Positions 50,900 through 59,991 of a stretch of 64,000 nucleotides of DNA are shown here, in pieces (positions within the stretch are counted from its first letter, which is position 1; every line of letters begins with the position of its first letter). The translations under genes and the position numbers were made by a program. Under the pieces are notes generated by a model. It saw nothing but the letters and a program-made list of their open reading frames with translations, had not been told where the DNA came from and made no database searches. This DNA is from Streptomyces sp. MP131-18 (GTDB lineage: Bacteria > Actinomycetota > Actinomycetes > Streptomycetales > Streptomycetaceae). The DNA lies in the NCBI RefSeq assembly GCF_001984575.1, contig NZ_LZNS01000001.1:5129677-5193676 (forward strand), given 5' to 3'.

Positions 50900-51655
50900 A
50901 TGAAGCTCACCGTCGTCGGCTGCTCGGGGTCCTTCCCGTCCGCGGACTCGGCCTGCTCCAGCTACCTCATCGAGGCCGAGGGCTACCGGCTGCTCCTTGA
51001 TATGGGCAATGGCGCCCTCGGCGAGCTACAGAAGTACTGCGGGCTGTACGACATCGACGCCATCGCGATCAGCCACCTGCATCCGGACCATTGCATCGAC
51101 ATGTGCGGGTACTTCGTCGCCCGTTACTACCGCCACGAGGGCGGCCGGTGCGATCCGTTGCCCGTCTACGGGCCGCCGGGCACCGAGCGGCGGCTGACCA
51201 CCGCGTACGCCGACACCCCCACCGAGAAGTCGATGAGCGAGGTCTTCGACTTCCGTACGCTCACCCCCGGCGGCGTCTTCGGCCTCGGCCCGCTGACCGT
51301 CCACACGCAGCGGGTGACGCACCCGGTGGAGACGTTCGCCTTCCGCGTGGAGCACGAGGGGCGCGCGTTCTGCTACTCGGGGGACAGCGGCAGGTGCGAG
51401 GCGCTGGCCGGGCTCGCGAGCGGCGCGGACCTCTTCCTGTGCGAGGCGTCGTTCACCCACGGCAAGGAGGACGCCCCCGATGTGCACCTCACCGGCCGGG
51501 ATGCGGGGGAGTGCGCGCAGGCGGCGAAGGCCGGGCGGCTGGTGCTCACGCATATCCCGCCCTGGACGGACGCCCAGGTCAACCTGACCGACGCCAAGTC
51601 AGTCTTCGGCGGCCCGGTGGAGCTTGCCCGCCCCGGCGCGGTCTACGAGATCTAG
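50900..51655 (+). CDS. Metallo-beta-lactamase fold hydrolase (RNase Z-like)
   Basis: A 251-residue MBL-fold protein starting MKLTVVGCSGSFPSADSACS. The metal-binding HxHxDH motif is SHLHPDHCIDMCGYF (about residues 60-74), with later ligands in VTHPVETFAFRV and FCYSGDSGR. It resembles the RNase Z/Elac group and other phosphodiesterases; the role is not settled. It precedes RNase PH on the same strand, separated by 73 nt, so co-expression with RNA processing is plausible. A GGAGG ribosome-binding sequence sits 11 bases before the ATG. Confidence 0.87.
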   Translation: MKLTVVGCSGSFPSADSACSSYLIEAEGYRLLLDMGNGALGELQKYCGLYDIDAIAISHLHPDHCIDMCGYFVARYYRHEGGRCDPLPVYGPPGTERRLTTAYADTPTEKSMSEVFDFRTLTPGGVFGLGPLTVHTQRVTHPVETFAFRVEHEGRAFCYSGDSGRCEALAGLASGADLFLCEASFTHGKEDAPDVHLTGRDAGECAQAAKAGRLVLTHIPPWTDAQVNLTDAKSVFGGPVELARPGAVYEI

Positions 51656-51728
51656 CGGGCGAGGCGAGGCGAGGCGGGGCGGGGGCTGCGGAGGGGGGCC
51701 TTCCGGTGCACGGGTTAGGCTCGCCCTC

Positions 51729-52457
51729 ATGTCTCGCATCGACGGCCGTACGGCCGACCAGCTCCGTCCCGTCACCATCGAACGCGGCTGGAGCAAGCAC
51801 GCGGAAGGCTCCGTCCTGGTGTCCTTCGGGGACACCAGGGTGCTGTGCACCGCGAGCCTGACCGAGGGGGTGCCGCGCTGGCGGCGCGGCGGCGGCGAGG
51901 GGTGGGTGACCGGCGAGTACGCGATGCTGCCGCGCGCCACCAACACCCGCGGCGACCGTGAGTCCGTGCGCGGCAAGATCGGCGGCAGGACGCACGAGAT
52001 CTCCCGGCTGATCGGGCGCTCGCTGCGGGCCGTCGTCGACTTCAAGGCCCTCGGCGAGAACACCGTCGTGCTCGACTGCGACGTGCTCCAGGCCGACGGC
52101 GGCACCAGGACCGCCGCCATCACCGGCGCCTTCGTGGCGCTGGCCGACGCCGTCGCCTGGGGGCAGCGGCACAAGCTCGTCAAGTCCAAGGCGCAGCCCC
52201 TGACCGGCACGGTCTCCGCGGTCAGCGTCGGCATCGTGGCCGGGGTGCCCCTGCTCGACCTGGCCTACGAGGAGGACGTGCGCGCCGAGACCGACATGAA
52301 TGTGGTGTGCACCGGCGACGGCCGCTTCGTGGAGGTGCAGGGCACCGCCGAGGGCGAGCCGTTCGCGCGCGCGGAGCTGGACGCGCTCCTCGACCTCGCG
52401 GTGGCCGGCTGTGCCCAGCTGGACGGGGCGCAGCGTGCCGCCCTCGCCGACGGGTAA
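51729..52457 (+). CDS. rph: Ribonuclease PH
   Basis: A 242-residue phosphorolytic 3'-5' exoribonuclease that trims tRNA 3' ends. Family blocks are RIDGRTADQLRPVTIERGW (about 3-21), EGSVLVSFGDTRVLCTASL (about 26-44) and GGTRTAAITGAFVAL (about 122-136), with the conserved Arg and Asp residues (RGDRESVRGKIGGRTHEI). The start at 51729 gives the standard N-terminus. In other streptomycetes rph is directly followed by rdgB; here about 6.9 kb intervenes. Confidence 0.94.
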   Translation: MSRIDGRTADQLRPVTIERGWSKHAEGSVLVSFGDTRVLCTASLTEGVPRWRRGGGEGWVTGEYAMLPRATNTRGDRESVRGKIGGRTHEISRLIGRSLRAVVDFKALGENTVVLDCDVLQADGGTRTAAITGAFVALADAVAWGQRHKLVKSKAQPLTGTVSAVSVGIVAGVPLLDLAYEEDVRAETDMNVVCTGDGRFVEVQGTAEGEPFARAELDALLDLAVAGCAQLDGAQRAALADG

Positions 52458-52488
52458 AGATGGGGCAAAGCCAGGGGAGGAGACGGTG

Positions 52489-52866
52489 ATGACAGGGAAA
52501 AAGGCCGCGACGGGGGCGGTGTCCGCGGCACTCGCGGTGCTCGCGACGGTGGCGCTCGCCGGGTGCGATCTTCAGCGCGCCGCGGACTGCGCGCGGCTCG
52601 CGCTCGAAGTCTCGCAGAGCGTCGAGGAGTTGGAGCAGGCGGCCGAGGGGGAGAACCCGGATGTGGTCGTGGACGCCGTGGACGCGGTGGGCAACGACAT
52701 AGAAGAACTGCGGGACAGCGTGGACGACTCGGATGTCAGGGACGCCGTGGACTCCGTCGAGGAGGCGGTCGACAGCGTGCACGCCGGTGTGACGGACGGC
52801 GACCCGATCGATCTGTCACCGCTCGGTGACGCCACGTCCTCGCTGACGGAGGTCTGCACGCCGTAA
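52489..52866 (+). CDS. Small secreted lipoprotein (125 aa)
   Basis: A 125-residue product with a signal peptide and lipobox, ATVALAGC (Cys near residue 26). The mature part is an acidic, Asp/Val-rich helix-forming region with heptad-like repeats (DVVVDAVDAVGNDIEELRDS, then DDSDVRDAVDSVEEAVDS), suggesting a coiled coil, and a final Cys near the C-terminus. Starts at ATG 52489 (GTG 52486 also in frame) after GGGGAGG. It follows rph by 31 nt. No family name is recognised; a cell-envelope role is inferred only from the lipobox. Confidence 0.75.
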   Translation: MTGKKAATGAVSAALAVLATVALAGCDLQRAADCARLALEVSQSVEELEQAAEGENPDVVVDAVDAVGNDIEELRDSVDDSDVRDAVDSVEEAVDSVHAGVTDGDPIDLSPLGDATSSLTEVCTP

Positions 52867-52925
52867 CCGGCCGAACCCGCGGCGTTCGCTATTCCGAACG
52901 TCCATCAGAATGTCGAACGTACCTC

Positions 52926-52955
52926 TTGACTGTGCACGGAGCGCGTCCTTAGCGT
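52926..52955 (+). promoter_or_regulatory. Candidate promoter of the LacI/ABC/GH42 operon
   Basis: TTGACT at 52926-52931 and TAGCGT at 52950-52955, spaced by 18 bp, precede the LacI-type palindrome by about 10 bp, a layout in which the repressor would sit just downstream of the -10. Two direct CGAACGT repeats flank the -35 upstream. Confidence 0.5.
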
Positions 52956-52964
52956 GTCCGCACT

Positions 52965-52988
52965 CCGGTTGACTGCGTAGTCAACCGG
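52965..52988. promoter_or_regulatory. LacI-type operator palindrome
   Basis: CCGGTTGACT-GCGT-AGTCAACCGG is a perfect 10-bp dyad with a 4-bp centre, 22 bp before the LacI-gene start. The symmetry and length fit LacI/GalR family sites. It is the only such dyad in the region. Confidence 0.75.
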
Positions 52989-53009
52989 CCGTGCCAGGCA
53001 AGGGAGCTG

Positions 53010-54068
53010 GTGGTGACGGGTCGGGTCTCGATGGCGGATGTCGCCAGGAGCGCGGGGGTCTCGCAGAAGACCGTCTCCCGCGTCGTCAACGGCGAACCGC
53101 ACGTCAGCCAGGCCCTGCGCGAGCGCGTGCTGCACGAGATAGCCCGGCTCGGCTACCACCCGGACGAGACGGCCCGCGCCCTGGTGACGCGCAGGTCCCG
53201 GCGCATCGGCATCGTCGCCGGCCGCACCTCCTGGTTCGGCCCGGCCGCCACGCTCCACGGCCTGGCGCACGCGGCGCGGGCCGCGGGCTACTACGTCAGC
53301 ATCGTCCACACCGACGACGAGGACGACGCGGAAGCCGCCCGCGCCGTCCGCCACCTCGTCGGCCAGGGCCTGGACGCCATCGCCGTCTCCGCACCCCACG
53401 TGCCGGTCGACCCGGCCGCCCACGTGCCCGCGGGCCTGCCCCTGCTGCTCCTGCGCTGTCCCGACGCGCCCCAGGCGCCCGCGCCGCCCGGCGCGGTCGT
53501 CGTCGGCAACGACGACGTGGGCGGCGCCCGCGCCGCCACCGCCCACCTCCTCGCCCTCGGCCACCGCACCGTCCACCACATCGCGGGCCCGCGCGGCTGG
53601 GCCGTCACCCGCCACCGGGCGGCCGGCTGGGCCGCGGCGCTGCGCGCCGCGGGCGTCGCCGTGCCCGCCGCGCGGCACGGCGACTGGAGCGCCGCCTCCG
53701 GCTGGGCCGCCGCCCGCGCGCTGCTCGGCGCCGTCCGGCTGACCGCGCTGTTCGTCGCCAACGACAGCATGGCGATCGGCGCTATCCACGCCATCGAACG
53801 CTCCGGGCGGCGCGTTCCCGACGACATCAGCGTCGTCGGCTTCGACGACATCCCCGAGGCCGCCTACCTCTCCGTGCCGCTGACCACCGTCAGGCAGGAC
53901 TTCGGCGAGATCGCCAGGCGGGGCATGCGGCTGCTCATCCCGGCCATCGGCGCCGCGGACGGCACCCGCCCCGCCGCCCCCGGCGTGCGCGTTCCCGCCG
54001 CCCTGGTCCTGCGCGACAGCACCGCTCCCCCCGGCCGCCCCCGCACAGCAAGTGAGGCACGACGATGA
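53010..54068 (+). CDS. LacI-family transcriptional regulator
   Basis: A 352-residue LacI/GalR repressor. The N-terminal HTH reads MADVARSAGVSQKTVSRVVNG (residues about 8-28) with the hinge RLGYHPDETARAL; the periplasmic-binding-like core continues to about 335 with GFDDIPEAAYLSVPLTTVRQ near the C-terminal end. It should be autoregulated by the palindrome at 52965-52988 and repress the sugar operon. The GTG 53010 start follows AAGGGAGC. Its TGA overlaps the ATG of the binding-protein gene by four bases. Confidence 0.92.
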   Translation: MVTGRVSMADVARSAGVSQKTVSRVVNGEPHVSQALRERVLHEIARLGYHPDETARALVTRRSRRIGIVAGRTSWFGPAATLHGLAHAARAAGYYVSIVHTDDEDDAEAARAVRHLVGQGLDAIAVSAPHVPVDPAAHVPAGLPLLLLRCPDAPQAPAPPGAVVVGNDDVGGARAATAHLLALGHRTVHHIAGPRGWAVTRHRAAGWAAALRAAGVAVPAARHGDWSAASGWAAARALLGAVRLTALFVANDSMAIGAIHAIERSGRRVPDDISVVGFDDIPEAAYLSVPLTTVRQDFGEIARRGMRLLIPAIGAADGTRPAAPGVRVPAALVLRDSTAPPGRPRTASEARR

Positions 54069-55429
54069 CCCCACCTCCACCCCCCGGCCTCAGCCGCCGC
54101 AGGCTTCTCGGCCTCGGCGGCGGGCTCGGCGCGGCCGGTCTGCTCGGCGGCGCGCTGAGCGGATGCACCACCGCGGCGGACGCGGAACCGGTCACCTCGG
54201 GCAGCGTCGACCTGTCGTTCTGGACGCACGACGACGCGTACGTCGAGTACTTCCGCACCGCAGCCGAGAACGCCATGGCCGCCGGCGGCGCACCGTTCCG
54301 CTGGCGTCTCGACCCCACCAGGGCCGGCGCCACCGACATCGTCACCAAGGCCATCGCCCAGGCCATCGCCGGCGGCGGCACCCCGGACGTGGCGGGTCTT
54401 GAGATCGGCGCGTTCCCGCGCATGCTGCGCGGCGACCTCGCCACCGAGCTGCTCCAGCCGCTGAACGACGCAGTCGCCGACGTCCGCGACGACCTGCTGA
54501 CGGTGCGGACCGCCCCGTTCACCAAGGACGGCACCCTCTACGCGCTGGACTCCGACGCGCCGTTGGTCGTCTACTACTACCGCGAGCCCTCCTTCGGCGA
54601 GGCCCGGCTGCCCACCGACCTCGGCACCTGGGAGGAGCTGGCCGAGGCGGGCGCCGAGGCCCACCGGCGGCACGACGTGTGCGTCGGCGCGGTGACCGTC
54701 GGCAGCGAACTCGGCCAGGTCGTCCAGAGCTTCGACATGCTGCTGATGCAGCGCGGCGGCGCCCTCTTCGACGAGGACGGCAACCTGACGATCGACTCCG
54801 CCGAGGGCGAGGCCGCGCTGACCTTCATGGCCCGGGGCGTCCAGGAGGGCTGGATCGCCACCGTCGCCGACCCGATGGGCCCCTCCATGCAGGCCGCCCT
54901 GAAGTCCGGCCAGGTCATCGGCCTGTGGATGGCCACCTGGTACAAGATCTACGGTCTTGTCCCCAACGTGCCCGAGCAGTCGGGCCAGTGGCGGATCAGG
55001 CCGCTGCCCGCCTTCCGAGACGGCGGCTCCCGCACCTCGTTCACCGGCGGCACCGGCTTCGCCGCGTTCCGCGGCAAGGAGAACACTCTGGCCGCCGTCG
55101 AGCTGATCAAGGCCGGCTACCTCACCCCCGAGGAGCAGGTGCGCCGCTTCCTCGACCTCGGCTACCTGCCGACCCGCCGCTCCGTCTACGACAACGAGGA
55201 ACTGCTGCGCACCGAGGACGAGTACTGCGGCGGGCAGCGCATGTTCGAGGTCTACCGCGGCGTCATCGACGAGGCGCCCGTCTTCAGCCTCAGTGCCGAC
55301 AAGCCGGTCCTCGACACCGTGCTCAGCGGCCACCTGCTCCGTGCCTACCGCGGCGACCTGTCCCCTCGCGAGGCACTGCGCCGCGCGACCGAGGACTTCC
55401 ACGGCCAGACCCGCTCGTCCCGCTCGTGA
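54065..55429 (+). CDS. ABC transporter substrate-binding lipoprotein (sugar)
   Basis: A 454-residue extracellular solute-binding protein. A Tat-like or Sec lipoprotein signal (SRRRLLGLGGGLGAAGLLGG) ends in a lipobox GGALSGC (Cys near residue 36). The mature protein has the family 1 carbohydrate-binding fold pattern, with repeated aromatic residues such as LSFWTHDDAYVEYF (about 55) and TWYKIYGLVPNVP. It is the first of three transport genes followed by a beta-galactosidase, so the ligand is probably a galactoside or galactan oligosaccharide. Coupled to lacI upstream. Confidence 0.9.
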   Translation: MTPPPPPGLSRRRLLGLGGGLGAAGLLGGALSGCTTAADAEPVTSGSVDLSFWTHDDAYVEYFRTAAENAMAAGGAPFRWRLDPTRAGATDIVTKAIAQAIAGGGTPDVAGLEIGAFPRMLRGDLATELLQPLNDAVADVRDDLLTVRTAPFTKDGTLYALDSDAPLVVYYYREPSFGEARLPTDLGTWEELAEAGAEAHRRHDVCVGAVTVGSELGQVVQSFDMLLMQRGGALFDEDGNLTIDSAEGEAALTFMARGVQEGWIATVADPMGPSMQAALKSGQVIGLWMATWYKIYGLVPNVPEQSGQWRIRPLPAFRDGGSRTSFTGGTGFAAFRGKENTLAAVELIKAGYLTPEEQVRRFLDLGYLPTRRSVYDNEELLRTEDEYCGGQRMFEVYRGVIDEAPVFSLSADKPVLDTVLSGHLLRAYRGDLSPREALRRATEDFHGQTRSSRS

Positions 55430-55439
55430 AGGACCACCG

Positions 55440-56336
55440 ATGACCTCCCTTTCGACCCGGCCGGACGGCAAGCGCCGACAACTCGCGCCCTACGCCTTCA
55501 TCGCCCCGTTCTACGTCCTCTACGGACTGTTCATGATCGTCCCCATCGGGGCGGGCGTGTACCTGTCCATGACCGAGTGGGTGGGCCTCGGCACACCCGA
55601 GTTCGTCGGTCTCGACAACTTCGCGAACCTCGCCAGGGACACCAGCTTCCACAAGGCCCTCGGCAACTCGATGATCTTCGTGCTGATCAGCGTCCTCATC
55701 GTGGTGCCCGCCTCGCTGCTCATCGCGCAGGCGCTCAACACCAGGGGACTGCGGGCCAGGGACCTGTTCCGCGTCACCTTCTTCATCCCCATGGTGCTGT
55801 CGCCCATCGTCATCGCCCTCGTCTACAGCCTGCTGCTCGACCGCGACTACGGCCTGGTCAACTCCGTGCTGCGGGCCCTCTTCGGCGCCGGCACCACCGA
55901 CTGGCTCGGCGACCCCACCCTCGCCAAGGTCTCCGTCGGCTTCGTGCTGCTGTGGCGCTGGGTCGGCTACCTCACCATCTTCTTCCTCGCCGCCCTCCAG
56001 GCGGTGCCCAGGGAACGGTACGAGGCGGCCGAACTCGACGGCGCCGGGCCCTGGCGCACGTTCACCGCGGTGACGCTGCCCGGCATCCGGCCGGTGACCG
56101 CGTTCGTCGTCGTCACCTCGTTCATCGGCTCCGCGCAGCTGTTCGACGAACCGTTCCTCATCACCGGCGGCGGACCGGGCGAGGAAACGCTCACCGTCGC
56201 CATGTTCGTCTACCGCGCGGCCTTCGACCGCCAGCAGTTCGGCTACGCCGCAGCCGCGGGACTCGTGCTGTTCGTCATCGTCTTCGGCATCAGCCAGATC
56301 CTCAACCGGCTGCTCTCCATCGGGAGGACCTCATGA
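55440..56336 (+). CDS. ABC sugar transporter permease (first)
   Basis: A 298-residue inner-membrane permease with six membrane segments and the EAA loop YEAAELDGAGPWRTFTAVTL (about 200-219), the contact site for the ATPase. MalF-type architecture. It is 11 nt after the substrate-binding gene and overlaps the second permease gene by four bases (ATGA). No ATP-binding subunit is encoded in this operon, so it probably uses a shared ATPase such as MsiK, as sugar ABC systems in Streptomyces do. Confidence 0.92.
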   Translation: MTSLSTRPDGKRRQLAPYAFIAPFYVLYGLFMIVPIGAGVYLSMTEWVGLGTPEFVGLDNFANLARDTSFHKALGNSMIFVLISVLIVVPASLLIAQALNTRGLRARDLFRVTFFIPMVLSPIVIALVYSLLLDRDYGLVNSVLRALFGAGTTDWLGDPTLAKVSVGFVLLWRWVGYLTIFFLAALQAVPRERYEAAELDGAGPWRTFTAVTLPGIRPVTAFVVVTSFIGSAQLFDEPFLITGGGPGEETLTVAMFVYRAAFDRQQFGYAAAAGLVLFVIVFGISQILNRLLSIGRTS

Positions 56337-57244
56337 GTGCCGCGACCCCGACCCCCGCCGCCGCGCGGCCGGGGGAAGCGCCCCGCACCCCCGCCCCCGT
56401 GGAGAACCGCCCCAGGCGGCGCGGCAGCCGCACCGGCCGCGTGGCGCTGTACGTCACGCTGACCGCGCTGCTGCTGGTCTTCGTCGCCCCGATGGTGTGG
56501 GCCGTCAGCGGCTCCTTCAAGCCGCGCGGCGACATCTTCGAGTACCCCCCGAACCTCATCCCCAGCCCCGGCACTTTTGAGAACTTCCGCAACCTGCTGT
56601 CGGGGCAGCCGTTCTGGAACTGGTTCGCCATCAGCGTGGTCACCGCGCTGCTCGCCACCGCCATCGCCGTCTTCGTCTGCGCGCTCGCCGGATTCGCGTT
56701 CGCCAAATACCGGTTCGCCGGAAAGCGGCTGCTGTTCTCCGTCATGTTCAGCTCGCTGTCCGTGCCGTTCGCCGTGATTCTCGTCCCGCTGTTCGTGCTG
56801 ATCGTCAAATCCGGTCTTTCGAATCCATGGTTCGCGCTCATCGTGCCGTGGGTGGCGCCCGCATTCGGCATCTTCATGATGCAGCAGTACATCATCCAGT
56901 CGATACCCGACGAAATCCTTGAGGCCGCCAGAATCGACGGCGCCTCCGAATTCGGCATCTTCTGGCGCGTCGTGCTCCCGCTGCTGCGGCCCCCGCTCGG
57001 CGCCCTCGCGGTCTGGCAGTTCCTCCAGAGCTACAACAGCTTCCTGTGGCCGCTCGTCCTCATCTCCGACACCGACCGCTACACGATCCCCCTCGGCCTC
57101 AACATTCTCTTCAAGGCAGAAAACCGTTCGTTCGACCTGGTGCTGCCCGGTGCTGTGCTCGCCTCGGTCCCGACCATCCTCGTCTTCCTGCTGCTGCGCA
57201 AGCAGCTTCTCGAAGGGCTTTCCGCCGGCGCCGTCAAGGGCTGA
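56333..57244 (+). CDS. ABC sugar transporter permease (second)
   Basis: A 303-residue MalG-type permease. A 35-residue Ala/Pro/Arg-rich cytoplasmic start precedes six membrane segments. The EAA loop ILEAARIDGASEFGIFWRVV lies at about residues 196-215 and the C-terminus ends QLLEGLSAGAVKG, standard for the family. Overlap with the first permease gene and 35 nt to the beta-galactosidase indicate one operon. The missing ATPase is as noted for the first permease. Confidence 0.92.
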   Translation: MSAATPTPAAARPGEAPRTPAPVENRPRRRGSRTGRVALYVTLTALLLVFVAPMVWAVSGSFKPRGDIFEYPPNLIPSPGTFENFRNLLSGQPFWNWFAISVVTALLATAIAVFVCALAGFAFAKYRFAGKRLLFSVMFSSLSVPFAVILVPLFVLIVKSGLSNPWFALIVPWVAPAFGIFMMQQYIIQSIPDEILEAARIDGASEFGIFWRVVLPLLRPPLGALAVWQFLQSYNSFLWPLVLISDTDRYTIPLGLNILFKAENRSFDLVLPGAVLASVPTILVFLLLRKQLLEGLSAGAVKG

Positions 57245-57278
57245 CCGGCGGTCCGCAAGGAACAGAAAGAGCGCATTC

Positions 57279-59372
57279 ATGCCCAAGCTCCCCGGCCGGG
57301 TCCTCTTCGGCGCGGCCTACTACCATGAATACCAGCCCGTTCCCCGGCTTGAGCAGGACCTCGACCTGATGGCCGAGGCCGGTTTCAGCGTCATCCGCGT
57401 CGGCGAATCCGTCTGGTCCACATGGGAGCCCGAGGACGGCGTCTTCGACCTCGACTGGCTGCGGCCCGTCCTCGACGGCGCCCACCGGCGCGGCATCGGC
57501 GTCGTGCTCGGCACCCCCACCTACGCCGTGCCGCCGTGGCTCGCCCGCCTGCACCCCGAGATCAACGCCGAACGCGCCACCGGCCGCCCCATGGGCTGGG
57601 GCATCCGGCAGGAGATCGACTACACCCACCCCGCGTTCCTCTTCCACGCCGAACGCGTCATCCGCAAGATCGTCGCCCGCTACGCCGACCACCCCGCCGT
57701 GATCGGCTACCAGGTCGACAACGAGCCCGGCAACGAGATCTTCTTCAACCGCGGCGTCTTCCAGCGCTTCGCCGACCACCTGCGCCGCACCTACGGCTCC
57801 GTCGAGGAGATCAACGAACGCTGGGGCCTCACCTACTGGTCGCACCGCCTGTCCACCTGGGCCGACCTGTGGACGCCCGACGCCAACGGCCAGCCCCAGT
57901 ACGACCTGGCCTGGCGCCGCTTCCAGGCCGGCCTCACCACCGACTTCATCGGCTGGCAGGCCGACCTCGTCCGCGAGTACGCGCGCGACGACCAGTTCGT
58001 CACCACCTGCATCGCCTACGAACGCCCCACCGTCAAGGACGACGACCTCACCCGCCGCCTCGACATCACCGCGGGCAACCCGTACTACCGCATGCAGGAC
58101 GGCCTGGCCCTGCCCGACAACCGGACCGCCGAACAGAGCTGGACCACCACCGGCACCTGGTCCCTGTACGCAAGCGCCGACCGCATGTACTCCTCGCGCC
58201 AGGAGCCGTTCCTCGTCACCGAGACCAACGCGCAGGCCATCGGCGGCCCCTGGGTCAACGAGCCCGCCTACGACGGCCAGTGGCGCCAGGCGGCCTGGGC
58301 CCTCGTCTCCCGCGGCGCCACCATGATCGAGTACTGGCACTGGCACACGCTGCACTACGGCACGGAGACCTACTGGGGCGGCGTCCTGCCGCACAGCCTG
58401 GAACCCGGCCGGGTCTACCGCGAAGTCGCCAGGCTCGGCGCCGAGTTCGACCGCGCCGGGGAACTGGTCGCCGGCCTCACCCCCGACGCGGACGTGACGC
58501 TGATCTGGTCGGCCGACAGCAAGTGGGCCCTGGAAGGCGCCCCGATGCTGCACGATGCCGACGGCGGCCCCGACCGCCGCTCCTACCGGGCCGTGTTCGA
58601 CGCGTTCTACCGCGGCGCCTTCGACGCCGGGCTCCAGAGCCGCATCGTGCACCCCTCGCAGATCTTCGCCGGGGACCCCGCAGCCTTCGCCGAACGCCAC
58701 CCCCTGCTGGTCGCCGCGGGCCTCCTCGTCGCCGACGACGACCAGCTGCGCTGGCTCGACGCCTACGCCGCCGCCGGCGGCCACCTGCTGCTCGGCATCC
58801 GCACCGGCTACGGCGACGAGGAGCTGCGGGCCCGCCGCGAGACGAAGCCCGCGTTCCTCACCGAGGCCGCGGGCCTGACCTACGACGAGTTCTCCACGCT
58901 CAGGCAGCCGCTGCCCGTCACCGCCCCCGCGGACTCGCCCCTCGACCTGTCCGGCGACGCGGTCGCCACCCGCTGGGCCGACGGGCTGCTGCCCGACGGC
59001 GCGGAAGTCCTCGCCGCCTACGAACACCCGCACTTCAGCCGCTGGCCCGCCGTGACCAGCCGCGCCCACCACGCCGGGCGCGTCACCTACGTCGGCACCG
59101 TCCCTGGACCCGCCCTGGCCGCCGCCGTGCTGCGCTGGTGCGCCCCCGCGGACGAGCGCGGCTGGCGCCCTCGGTCCGACAGCCAGACCGTCACCGGCGC
59201 CACCGCCCAGGACGGCACCCGGCTGCGGTTCGTCCACAACTGGGCCTGGGAGCCCGGCACGTTCACGCTGCCCGCCGCGGCCCGCGACGTGCTCTCCGGC
59301 GAACGGCTCGCCGCGGGCGCCCGGCTCGCCCTCGGACCCTGGGACGTGGCCGTCCTCGCGGAAACGCCATAA
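57279..59372 (+). CDS. GH42 beta-galactosidase
   Basis: A 697-residue glycoside hydrolase family 42 enzyme. The domain order is A (TIM barrel, about 1-390), B (about 391-590) and C (beta domain, about 600-697). The catalytic acid/base is Glu149 in GYQVDNEPGNE and the nucleophile is Glu315 in PFLVTETNAQ. It lacks a signal peptide, so it would act inside the cell on imported galactosides. Eight bases before the rdgB start, it ends the LacI-SBP-permease-permease-GH42 operon. Length and motifs are normal for the family. Confidence 0.93.
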   Translation: MPKLPGRVLFGAAYYHEYQPVPRLEQDLDLMAEAGFSVIRVGESVWSTWEPEDGVFDLDWLRPVLDGAHRRGIGVVLGTPTYAVPPWLARLHPEINAERATGRPMGWGIRQEIDYTHPAFLFHAERVIRKIVARYADHPAVIGYQVDNEPGNEIFFNRGVFQRFADHLRRTYGSVEEINERWGLTYWSHRLSTWADLWTPDANGQPQYDLAWRRFQAGLTTDFIGWQADLVREYARDDQFVTTCIAYERPTVKDDDLTRRLDITAGNPYYRMQDGLALPDNRTAEQSWTTTGTWSLYASADRMYSSRQEPFLVTETNAQAIGGPWVNEPAYDGQWRQAAWALVSRGATMIEYWHWHTLHYGTETYWGGVLPHSLEPGRVYREVARLGAEFDRAGELVAGLTPDADVTLIWSADSKWALEGAPMLHDADGGPDRRSYRAVFDAFYRGAFDAGLQSRIVHPSQIFAGDPAAFAERHPLLVAAGLLVADDDQLRWLDAYAAAGGHLLLGIRTGYGDEELRARRETKPAFLTEAAGLTYDEFSTLRQPLPVTAPADSPLDLSGDAVATRWADGLLPDGAEVLAAYEHPHFSRWPAVTSRAHHAGRVTYVGTVPGPALAAAVLRWCAPADERGWRPRSDSQTVTGATAQDGTRLRFVHNWAWEPGTFTLPAAARDVLSGERLAAGARLALGPWDVAVLAETP

Positions 59373-59379
59373 TCGCCGC

Positions 59380-59991
59380 ATGTCACGTCTCGTACTCGCC
59401 ACCCGCAACGCCCACAAGGTCACCGAGCTGCGCGCCATCCTCGCCGCCGCGGGGCTGACCATCGGGCTCGTCGGCGCCGACGCCTTTCCCGAGGTGCCCG
59501 ACGTCAAGGAGACCGGCGTCACGTTCGCGGAGAACGCCCTGCTCAAGGCGCACGCCCTGGCGCGCGCCACCGGGCTGCCCGCGGTCGCTGACGACTCAGG
59601 GCTGTGTGTGGACGTGCTCGGCGGCGCGCCCGGCATCTTCTCCGCCCGCTGGGCGGGCCGCCACGGCGACGACGTGGCCAACCTGGCGCTGCTCCTGGCC
59701 CAGCTCGCCGACGTCCCGGCACGCCACCGCGGCGCGCACTTCGCGTGCGCCGCCGCGCTGGCGCTGCCGGACGGCACGGAACGCGTCACCGAGGGGCGGC
59801 TCCGCGGCACCCTCGGGTACGAGCCGGCCGGCACCGGCGGCTTCGGCTACGACCCCGTCCTGACGCCCGAGGGCGAGACCCGCACCTGCGCGGAGCTGAG
59901 CCCGGCGGAGAAGAACGCCATCAGCCACCGCGGCCTGGCCTTCCGCGCCCTGGCCCCCCTGGTCGGCGAACTGGTCAACGGGAGCCGGTGA
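59380..59991 (+). CDS. rdgB: XTP/dITP pyrophosphatase
   Basis: A 203-residue nucleotide-sanitising pyrophosphatase (RdgB/HAM1). Motifs are LVLATRNAHKVTELRAIL (about 4-21), VTFAENALLKA (about 47), ADDSGLCVDVLGGAPGIFSARWAG (about 70-93) and the GGFGYDPVLTPEGETRT block. The 3' end carries an 18-bp direct duplication (period 18 at 59979-60012) that affects both this protein's end and the convergent sortase. It is displaced from rph by the sugar operon but is otherwise full length. Confidence 0.94.
   Translation: MSRLVLATRNAHKVTELRAILAAAGLTIGLVGADAFPEVPDVKETGVTFAENALLKAHALARATGLPAVADDSGLCVDVLGGAPGIFSARWAGRHGDDVANLALLLAQLADVPARHRGAHFACAAALALPDGTERVTEGRLRGTLGYEPAGTGGFGYDPVLTPEGETRTCAELSPAEKNAISHRGLAFRALAPLVGELVNGSR

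Noticed and set aside
57234..59834. Long open frame antisense to the GH42 and rdgB genes
   Set aside because: GH42 and rdgB have complete catalytic motifs; the antisense product has only low-complexity Gly/Val/Asp sequence.
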